A stretch of 64,000 nt of DNA. Origin: Rhodanobacteraceae bacterium ZG21-1. Its GTDB lineage: Bacteria; Pseudomonadota; Gammaproteobacteria; Xanthomonadales; Rhodanobacteraceae. A model generated the notes under the pieces. It did not search any database. It was not told the origin of the DNA and saw only the letters and a list, made by a program, of their open reading frames with translations. A program made the position numbers and the translations under genes. Positions 58,029-64,000 of the stretch are shown one piece after another. The DNA lies in NCBI GenBank assembly GCA_021390615.1, contig JAJEJU010000025.1, positions 1,550,001-1,614,000 on the forward strand, in the 5' to 3' direction. The stretch's first letter is position 1. Every line of letters begins with the position of its first letter.

Positions 58029-59054
58029 TCAATGACGGGCGAACAGGTCCTGCGGATATTCGGGCTTCTGCTCCCGCGCCATCAGCGCGCGCAGGCCCTC
58101 GACCGGGGTCACCTCGCCGTGCAGGACGGCGCGCACGCCGCTGCTGATCGGCAGATCCAGGCCATGCTTGTCGGCCAGCCGCGCCACCTCGTCGGCGGTG
58201 AGCACGCTCTCGACCACCTGGCCGATCTGCGCCACCGCCTCGGCGATGCCGACGCCGCGCCCCAGCGCCAGGCCCAGCCGGCGGTTGCGCGACAGGTCGC
58301 CGGTGCAGGTCAGCACCAGGTCGCCCAGGCCGGCCAGGCCCATCAGGGTTTCCGGACGCGCGCCCAGCGCCAGGCCGAGCCGCAGCATCTCGTTCATGCC
58401 GCGGGTGATCAGGCCGGCGCGCGCGTTCAACCCCAGCTCCATGCCGTCGGCGACGCCGGTGGCCACCGCAAGCACGTTCTTCATCGCGCCGCCCAGCTCG
58501 GCGCCGAGCACGTCGCTGCCGGAATAGGCACGAAAATTCGGCGCGTGCAGCAGCGAGGCAAGCTGCTTGGCGAAGGCCTGGTCGTCCGAATGCACGGTGA
58601 CCGCGCTCGGCAGGCCCTGCGCCACTTCGCGCGCGAACGAGGGGCCGGTGACCACCGCGGCGGCGCGTCCGGGCAGGCGCTCGGCGACCAGTTCGTGCAG
58701 GAAGCGCCCGGTGCCGGGCTCGAAGCCCTTGCTGGCCCAGGCCACCGCCGCATCGGCGTCGAGCAGCGGCGCGAGTTCGTGCAGGATCTCGCCGAAGGCG
58801 TGGCTGGGCACCACGATCAGCACGGTCTTGGCGCCGCGCACGGCGGCGCCGAGGTCGGCCTCGTAGTGCAGCGCCTCGGGCAGCTCCATGTCGGGCAGAT
58901 AGCGCTGGTTGCGACGGCTCTGCGCCATCGCCGCCAGCGCCGCGGCGTCGCGTCCCCACAAACGGGTCGGTACGCCGTTGCGCGCGGCCAACGCGGCCAG
59001 CGCGGTGCCCCACGATCCGGCGCCGAGTACGGCGAGGGTGGATCGTTCGGTCAT
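58029..59054 (-). CDS. gpsA: NAD(P)-dependent glycerol-3-phosphate dehydrogenase
   Basis: Makes sn-glycerol 3-phosphate from dihydroxyacetone phosphate for phospholipid synthesis. The 341-residue protein has [10 protein letters not shown] (11-20), [17 protein letters not shown], the catalytic Lys in [15 protein letters not shown] and the conserved [13 protein letters not shown]. It starts eight bases after secB on the same strand, the classic secB-gpsA order. Confidence 0.97.
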   Translation of the reverse strand: MTERSTLAVLGAGSWGTALAALAARNGVPTRLWGRDAAALAAMAQSRRNQRYLPDMELPEALHYEADLGAAVRGAKTVLIVVPSHAFGEILHELAPLLDADAAVAWASKGFEPGTGRFLHELVAERLPGRAAAVVTGPSFAREVAQGLPSAVTVHSDDQAFAKQLASLLHAPNFRAYSGSDVLGAELGGAMKNVLAVATGVADGMELGLNARAGLITRGMNEMLRLGLALGARPETLMGLAGLGDLVLTCTGDLSRNRRLGLALGRGVGIAEAVAQIGQVVESVLTADEVARLADKHGLDLPISSGVRAVLHGEVTPVEGLRALMAREQKPEYPQDLFARH

Positions 59055-59062
59055 CGGCGTGC

Positions 59063-59557
59063 TCAGCTGTTGAGCACGATCGGCGCGTTGCCCCCGTCGG
59101 CAAGGCGGCGCTGCTGTTCGGCGTACAGCGAGTCGAAGTTGATCGGCTGCAGCAGGAACGGCGGGAAGCCGCCCTCTTGCACCAGCGAAGAGATCACCTG
59201 GCGGGCGTACGGGAACAGCAGGTTCGGGCAGTAGCTGCCGAGGATGCCGGCCTGGTCGGTCTCGCTGAAGCCGGCAATGCCGAAGATGCCGGCCTGCTGC
59301 ACTTCGGCCAGATAGGCGGTGCGCTCGCCGATGGTGCAGGTCAGGGTCAGGCTGAGCACCACTTCGTAGTTGTCGTTGCCGAGGCCGGCGGCGCGCTGGG
59401 CCAGGTTCAACTGCACCTGAGGCTGCTGCTCGGACTCGCCGACCTCCTGGAAGATGTGCGGCGCGTTCGGCACCTCGAAGGACACGTCCTTCACGTAGAT
59501 CTTCTGCAGCATCAGCTGCGGCTCGCCGGCCTGGCCGTTGGTGGTGATATCGGACAT
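59063..59557 (-). CDS. secB: Protein-export chaperone SecB
   Basis: A 164-residue tetrameric cytoplasmic chaperone that passes preproteins to SecA. It shows the family sequence [43 protein letters not shown] and the C-terminal [31 protein letters not shown]. The ATG at 59557 is the family start; the frame remains open upstream only through remains of a dead VOC gene. It is co-directional with gpsA. Confidence 0.97.
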   Translation of the reverse strand: MSDITTNGQAGEPQLMLQKIYVKDVSFEVPNAPHIFQEVGESEQQPQVQLNLAQRAAGLGNDNYEVVLSLTLTCTIGERTAYLAEVQQAGIFGIAGFSETDQAGILGSYCPNLLFPYARQVISSLVQEGGFPPFLLQPINFDSLYAEQQRRLADGGNAPIVLNS

Positions 59558-59687
59558 CGGAAATCCCTCGTTGAATGAGCGATGCGCGCAAACGCAAAGA
59601 GGCCGATTGTTCCATACATCCCGGGGGACCGCCACGCCGTCCGCGCCGTGCCGAAGCCGCCGCGAACGCCCTGCATGCGAACGCGGC

Positions 59688-60057
59688 TCAACGCACCGGA
59701 CCGGCGAAAAGCAGCAGCTTGCCCGCGGGATCGACGACGATGAACGTCTGCGCGCCCCAGGGCTACTGCCGCAGGGCGCACCCGCCGCCGCGGCAGTCCG
59801 GAACAGTGACTCGATCGCCTCGGCGCTGTCCATGCTGATCGCCGCGGACGACAGCTCCTCGCGCCGCCGCACGTCGTCCACGAACACCGGTTTGTCGATC
59901 TGGCGCGGAGCCGGCTTCGCCTGGTCGCGGCTGAGCTGGCCGTCGCATGGCGGCTGGCCGTCGACGAAGTCGACGGCCAGCCCAGCCGGTCGGCATGGAA
60001 CCGGCACGAGGCCTCAATGTCAGCCACGAACAGCTGGGCGCTGAGCCAGCTCAGCAC
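59688..60057 (-). pseudogene. Frameshifted VOC (glyoxalase/bleomycin resistance) gene
   Basis: Reading leftward, three pieces of one VOC protein occur in three different frames: LSAQLFVADIEASCRFHADRLGW (near 60050-59985), then VDFVDGQPP and RQIDKPVFVDDVRRREEL to AEAIESLFRTAAAAG (near 59985-59790), then PWGAQTFIVVDPAGKLLLFAGPVR up to a TGA at 59688-59690. The pieces are in the right order and together make a complete domain, but two frameshifts and a TAG before the last piece break it. Sequencing error is possible but less likely with three disruptions. Confidence 0.75.
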
Positions 60058-60167
60058 GGTGCTCGGGACGGCCTGATTCAGCCTGTTTTTCCATGCTTCG
60101 TGATCCGAAATGAGGCACTAGCACGGTGCCCGCGCCTAGACCGGCCATCGGCGAAGCCCCCCGGACT

Positions 60168-60372
60168 TGCGCAGCCCGCTGTTTTTACGCGAAAATACGC
60201 GGCTCGAACCTGCCGACCCGGCCCACGCGCAGCGTGACCGGGCAGCCCGCTGCGCAATGCGGGCCTCACGGCCGCTCGAATGCTGCATCCTCCAGCATTG
60301 CGCGACGCATGGCGTCGCTGGGCCGATATCGCCCTGGCCAACGGGTGGTAAACACAGATTACGGAGGTCGTC
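60168..60372 (+). promoter_or_regulatory. Possible promoter and long hairpin-rich leader of rpmB
   Basis: TTGCGC (60168-60173) and GAAAAT (60192-60197) form a weak promoter. The leader of about 170 bases contains two perfect hairpins: AATGCTG/CAGCATT (60279-60285, 60293-60299) and GCGACGC/GCGTCGC (60302-60308, 60312-60318). Ribosomal protein leaders often mediate autoregulation; that is only a possibility here. Confidence 0.4.
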
Positions 60373-60609
60373 ATGGCCCGTGTATGTCAAGTCACCGGAA
60401 AGAGCGTGCGGACCGGCAACAACGTCTCGCATGCGAACAACAAGACCCGTCGCCGCTGGTTGCCCAACCTGCATGAGCGTCGCTTCTGGGTTCCCAGCGA
60501 GAATCGCTGGATCAAGCTGCGCGTTTCCAACCATGCGCTGCGCACCATCGACAAGAATGGCATCGAGGCCGTGATTGCCGAGCTGCGTGCCCGCGGCGAA
60601 AAGATCTGA
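60373..60609 (+). CDS. rpmB: 50S ribosomal protein L28
   Basis: A 78-residue ribosomal protein: [29 protein letters not shown], then [15 protein letters not shown] near the end. It is the first gene of the rpmB-rpmG pair, with GGAGG shortly before the ATG (60362-60366). Confidence 0.99.
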   Translation: MARVCQVTGKSVRTGNNVSHANNKTRRRWLPNLHERRFWVPSENRWIKLRVSNHALRTIDKNGIEAVIAELRARGEKI

Positions 60610-60620
60610 GGAGCTAACCC

Positions 60621-60788
60621 ATGGCCAATAAATCCCAGGACAAGATCCGCCTGATCTCTTCGGCCGGCACCGGCCACTTCTACACCACGCAGAAGAACAA
60701 GAAGAACACGCCGGAAAAGTTCGAGTTCAAGAAGTACGATCCGGTCGTGCGCAAGCACGTGATCTACAAGGAAGGCAAGATCAAGTAA
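60621..60788 (+). CDS. rpmG: 50S ribosomal protein L33
   Basis: A 55-residue ribosomal protein ([20 protein letters not shown] to [11 protein letters not shown]), a recognisable L33 without the zinc-binding cysteines. It begins 11 bases after the rpmB stop, with GAGGAG in between, and is followed by a terminator. Confidence 0.98.
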   Translation: MANKSQDKIRLISSAGTGHFYTTQKNKKNTPEKFEFKKYDPVVRKHVIYKEGKIK

Positions 60789-60813
60789 GCGCACGCCATC
60801 GGCATGCGAAGCG

Positions 60814-60839
60814 AAAAACCCGCCTCACAGCGGGTTTTT
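60814..60839. terminator. Intrinsic terminator after rpmG
   Basis: AAAAACCCGC and GCGGGTTTTT form a perfect ten-base stem around a six-base loop. The symmetric A- and T-runs let it also end the convergent antiporter gene. Confidence 0.88.
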
Positions 60840-60869
60840 CTTTGGGCGGCATTCGATCCTCCGCCGACC

Positions 60870-62444
60870 TCAGGACATGATCGACAAGGTGCTCAGCTCT
60901 TCGAAATCGAGGTCGCGCTCCAGCTCGTGCAGGGTGCGGTCGTCGATGTCGCCGGCGCGGTGCAGCCGGATCAGTTCGGCGCGGCCCGCGGCGATCGCCG
61001 CCAGCACCACGCCGAAATGGGCCTGCAGCTGCGGCGCGTAGTGTTCCTCCCGTCCGGCGTAATTGCTGATGCCGGTGGCCTTGCGCTGATACTGCTCCAG
61101 CAGACGGGGATGGATGAGCTCGCCTTGCTCGTCATAGGCCCGGCTCTGCACCAGCTGCAGCTGGGCCTGCGCCATGGCGACCTCGGCCTGGCTCATGGTC
61201 AGGCGCGCGCGCTCGTGCTCCGGCTCGCTCAGCCTGGCCCAGCGGATCAGGCCGCCCAGGCTGGTGCCCTGCACCAGGATGGTGGCGAAGATCACCGCGA
61301 ACGACGCGATCAGGATGAAGTCGCGGCCGGGGAAACCCTCCGGCAGGCTCAGGGCCAGCGCCAGGGTGACCACGCCCCGCACGCCGGCCCAGCTCAGCAC
61401 AACGGCACAGCGCGCGCCCAGCGGCGTGTAGCGGCGCAGGCCCAGGGCCCGGCCGAGCTGGATCGCAAGATCGGAGCCGAACACCCAGACGAAGCGGGCC
61501 AGGGTCAGCGCCAGCAGGATCAGCAGGATCGGCAGGCCCATCCGCTCGACCACCACGCCGAAGCCGCCGACCCGCTCGACCACCGCGCGCAGGGACGAGC
61601 CGATGAGCATGAACACCGAGGCTTCCATCAGGAAGATCAGCACCGCCCAGAACGACATGCCGCGCACGCGTACCGCCGCCGACAGAACCACGTGCTGGTA
61701 CCAGCCGCAGATGAAGCCGGTCGTCACCGTGGCGATCACCCCCGAGACGTGGATCCGCTCGCCGAGCAGATAAGCCGCCCACGGCGTGAGCAGGGAGCTG
61801 GCGATCATCAGGTATTCGTCACCGAGGCGGCGCACCAGCAAGACCCAGGCTGCGCCGATGACGGCGCCCACCAGCATGCCGCCGACAGCCAAGATGAAGA
61901 AGCTCTGCACCGCTGCAGCCGTGCTGAAGGCGCCCGTCGCCACGGTCACCAGGGCGAAGCGGAACAGCACCAGGCCGCTGGCGTCGTTGAGCAGGCTCTC
62001 GCCTTCGAGCAGGATCAGCAGGCGCCGCGGCAGCTTCACCCGCTGCAGCACGGCGCGCGCGGAAATGGCGTCCGGTGGCGAGACGATGGCACCCAGCGCC
62101 GTGCAGGCGGCCCATGGCAGCGTCGGGAACAGAGCATGCGCCACCAGCGCAACCACCAGAGTAGTGAAGAACACCGCGCCGACCGCGAGCGAGATGATGC
62201 CGATCAAGTGCCGGCGCAGATGTCCCAGCGCGATGAACCAGGCGCCGTCCATCAGCAGCGGCGGCAGGAAGATCACCAGCACCAGGCCCGGGTCGAGCGA
62301 GATCGCCGGCAGGCCGGGCAGGAAGGCGAACAGCACGCCGCCGGCGAGCAGCGCCAGGGACGGCGGCAGGCTGAGCCTGGCGGCGGCGTAGTGCAAAGCG
62401 ATGATCGCCAGCAGCATGGCGATCGCCAGTTCGAATAACTGCAT
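60870..62444 (-). CDS. CPA1 family Na+/H+ antiporter (NhaP-like)
   Basis: A 524-residue inner membrane antiporter with about 12 helices: LLAGGVLFAFLPGLP, FLPPLLMDGAWFI, ALGAIVSPPDAISARAVL, the essential Asp-bearing EGESLLNDASGLVLFRFA, and SWAGVRGVVTLALALSLP. A hydrophilic C-terminal tail of about 100 residues follows. It exports Na+ (or K+) in exchange for protons. It is independent of the ribosomal operon, which converges on it. Confidence 0.93.
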   Translation of the reverse strand: MQLFELAIAMLLAIIALHYAAARLSLPPSLALLAGGVLFAFLPGLPAISLDPGLVLVIFLPPLLMDGAWFIALGHLRRHLIGIISLAVGAVFFTTLVVALVAHALFPTLPWAACTALGAIVSPPDAISARAVLQRVKLPRRLLILLEGESLLNDASGLVLFRFALVTVATGAFSTAAAVQSFFILAVGGMLVGAVIGAAWVLLVRRLGDEYLMIASSLLTPWAAYLLGERIHVSGVIATVTTGFICGWYQHVVLSAAVRVRGMSFWAVLIFLMEASVFMLIGSSLRAVVERVGGFGVVVERMGLPILLILLALTLARFVWVFGSDLAIQLGRALGLRRYTPLGARCAVVLSWAGVRGVVTLALALSLPEGFPGRDFILIASFAVIFATILVQGTSLGGLIRWARLSEPEHERARLTMSQAEVAMAQAQLQLVQSRAYDEQGELIHPRLLEQYQRKATGISNYAGREEHYAPQLQAHFGVVLAAIAAGRAELIRLHRAGDIDDRTLHELERDLDFEELSTLSIMS

Positions 62445-62706
62445 CGGTCTCTGGGTTCCTGGTGCCGATGGGGCCGCCCCTGCATCTCGGGCAGGCGATG
62501 CTCATGACTGACGACATCGCCTGCAACAGGAATGTATCGGGACGGCGCGGGCGCGGGAAGCATGCAGCCGCTGGCCACAGGCAACGGCAGCACGCCAACC
62601 GGCGCATCACGCCGGCATCGGGCGTTCGATGGCCCGCTGCCGGAAAACCGGCCCGGCTGAAGCGGCTGGTTTCCGGCCATCGGCGAGGCGCACCGGCGAT
62701 CCATGC

Positions 62707-63471
62707 TCAAGCGCGCGTGATCGACACCCCGCCGTCGACCCGCAGCGCCGTGCCGGTGACGAAGCTGGCGGCATCCGAGGCCAGGTAGAGCGCCGAGCGA
62801 GCGATCTCCTGCGGCGCCGCCAGCCGCTTCAGCGCATGCAGGCCCTCGACGAAGGCGCGCGCCTCGGGCGTAGGCGCCGCAGCGCGCCCCATCGGCGTGT
62901 CGGTGCCGCCAGGCAACAGCGCGTTGGCACGTATGCCGCGTCCGCCGTATTCGGCGGCGATCACCTGGGTCAGGCCGATCAAGCCGGCCTTGCTGGCGGC
63001 ATAAGCGCCCATGCCCGGGAAACCCACCGTGTGGCCGACGAAGGTGGAGGTGAAAATGATCGAGCCGCCGCCGCGCGCCAGCATCGCCGGGATCTGCTGA
63101 CGTGCGCCAAGGAAGGCGCTGGTCAGATTGATCTCGAGGAGGTCGCGCCAGGCCTGCGGCGAGAGGTCGGGCACGGGCAGCGCTTCGCCGATCGCGCCGG
63201 CGTTGTTGAAGGCGATGTCCAGCCCTCCGAAGCGATCCAGCGCAGTCTCCACCAGCACCTGCGCCAGGCTCTCGTCCCTTACGTCGCCAGGCACGGCGAT
63301 CGCTTCGCCTCCGTCCCGCGCGATCGCCGTGACCAGCGCGTCCAGCTCGGTCCGTCGACGCGCCGAAACCACGAGCTTCGCGCCTTCGCGCGCGAACAGC
63401 GCCGCCGACGCATGGCCGATCCCCGAACTGGCCCCGGTAACGATGGCCACCTTTCCCGCCAACTGCTGCAT
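62707..63471 (-). CDS. Short-chain dehydrogenase/reductase (SDR)
   Basis: A 254-residue classical SDR: cofactor motif TGASSGIG (12-19), NNAG (89-92), catalytic S142, Y157 and K161 (YAASK), and C-terminal GTALRVDGGVSI. The substrate is not predictable. ATG 63471 is chosen because AGGAGCGG stands seven to eight bases upstream; the longer open frame adds residues without family similarity. It is not clearly in an operon. Confidence 0.92.
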   Translation of the reverse strand: MQQLAGKVAIVTGASSGIGHASAALFAREGAKLVVSARRRTELDALVTAIARDGGEAIAVPGDVRDESLAQVLVETALDRFGGLDIAFNNAGAIGEALPVPDLSPQAWRDLLEINLTSAFLGARQQIPAMLARGGGSIIFTSTFVGHTVGFPGMGAYAASKAGLIGLTQVIAAEYGGRGIRANALLPGGTDTPMGRAAAPTPEARAFVEGLHALKRLAAPQEIARSALYLASDAASFVTGTALRVDGGVSITRA

Positions 63472-63624
63472 CTTGCCGCTCCTGCCGTTCGCCGACTCAT
63501 CGGCCCAGGCCGCCATGATTCGCGGCGACGCGAGCAGGCGGCCATCCGTTTCTTGCGGCCACGGAGAGACACGGCATCGCGGAGAGAGATGGCATCCGGC
63601 GAACTCCGGAAGGCAAACGAAAAA

Positions 63625-63645
63625 CGGCCCGCGCAAGGCGGGCCG
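63625..63645 (-). terminator. Intrinsic terminator of the gene at the right edge
   Basis: CGGCCCGC/GCGGGCCG stem with a five-base loop. On the minus strand it is followed by a T-run (63620-63624 and beyond) and stands just after the stop of the desaturase-like gene. Confidence 0.8.
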
Positions 63646-63672
63646 CTTCGAGTCGATCGGGACAGCAGCCGG

Positions 63673-64000
63673 TCAGGCCGCGGTCAACGCATAGCTCTTC
63701 AGGCGCTGAGCGAAGTTCTGCAGGGCCTGGATGCCGCTCTGCTCGGCCTCGTGGATCCACTGCTGCAGGCCCTTCAGCGCCTGCTCGGCGCCGCGCTGCT
63801 CCAGCAGGGCGGCCAGGCGGGCGCGGTATTCGCACACGGTGACCAGGGTGGGACGCTTGGCCATCACGGCCTGCATACGGTCGCGCCCTTCGCTGTCCAG
63901 CCAGCGGCCGCCGTCGGCCAGCGCGCGGCGCAGCCGGCGCGGCATCGACTTGAGGCTGTCGCCGGCGTGGCCGGCTTCCTCGCGCACGGTAGGCACGATC
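63673..64000 (-). CDS. C-terminal part of a probable fatty acid desaturase, 5' end outside window
   Basis: The visible 109 codons are helical and hydrophilic: SMPRRLRRALADGG, RPTLVTVCEYRARLAALLEQRG and the tail LKGLQQWIHEAEQSGIQALQNFAQRLKSYAL. This tail resembles the end of DesA-type acyl-lipid/acyl-CoA desaturases of gammaproteobacteria. The catalytic His boxes would lie outside the window, so identity rests on the tail alone; an unrelated protein with a similar helical tail remains possible. Confidence 0.5.
   Translation of the reverse strand, partial: IVPTVREEAGHAGDSLKSMPRRLRRALADGGRWLDSEGRDRMQAVMAKRPTLVTVCEYRARLAALLEQRGAEQALKGLQQWIHEAEQSGIQALQNFAQRLKSYALTAA

Overview
The window is uniformly GC-rich, densely coded DNA from a gammaproteobacterium of the Xanthomonadales type, most likely Rhodanobacteraceae (Dyella/Rhodanobacter/Frateuria-like). 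The reasons are an effector carrying a Xanthomonadales-type T4SS recognition domain, a SURF1/twin-TM/ctaA/ctaB arrangement around the aa3 oxidase genes, YcgL, a short PutA and many TonB-dependent receptors. This placement is inferred from gene content only; no rRNA or tRNA gene was found. Both window ends cut genes: heme O synthase at the left, a probable fatty acid desaturase at the right.

Region by region. 0-8 kb: an aa3-type cytochrome c oxidase locus (ctaC-ctaD-small TM ORF-ctaE, then a twin-TM protein, SURF1, a SCO-like membrane protein, ctaA, ctaB). 8-11.4 kb: bifunctional PutA. 11.4-12 kb: remnant of an MvdC/MvdD-like ATP-grasp ligase. 12-20.4 kb: an AraC-type regulator, a 142-bp tandem duplication and short-repeat tracts, then a set made of a beta-helix lipoprotein, a diheme cytochrome lipoprotein, a TonB receptor and a coniferyl-aldehyde-dehydrogenase-type enzyme. 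20.4-31.9 kb: YcgL, a large membrane-anchored ankyrin protein, a VOC protein, GT9 and GT-C glycosyltransferases, a Kef-like antiporter, hemB and a sedolisin protease. 32-34 kb: a less GC-rich island with a putative T4SS antibacterial effector (lysozyme-like, peptidoglycan-binding and XVIPCD-like regions) behind a lipoprotein that is probably its immunity protein.

34.2-40.7 kb: a Fur-controlled heme uptake operon (TonB receptor, hmuS, hmuT, hmuU, hmuV). 40.7-45.4 kb: sugar genes (MalK/UgpC-type ATPase, GH1 beta-glucosidase behind a LacI-type operator, glucokinase, GGCT-like protein, HAD phosphatase). 45.5-51.2 kb: two different tandem-AAA ATPases facing each other around two small lipoproteins, a poorly understood block. 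51.5-64 kb: NdvA-type exporter, a MarR/quinone-oxidoreductase divergent pair with two operators, SNF2 helicase, gpsA-secB, a broken VOC gene, rpmB-rpmG, a CPA1 antiporter, an SDR and the desaturase end.

The strongest candidates for undescribed biology are the T4SS effector/immunity pair, the double tandem-AAA locus, and the beta-helix/diheme cytochrome/TonB receptor set. All assignments rest on reading the sequence; no database search or structure prediction was run.
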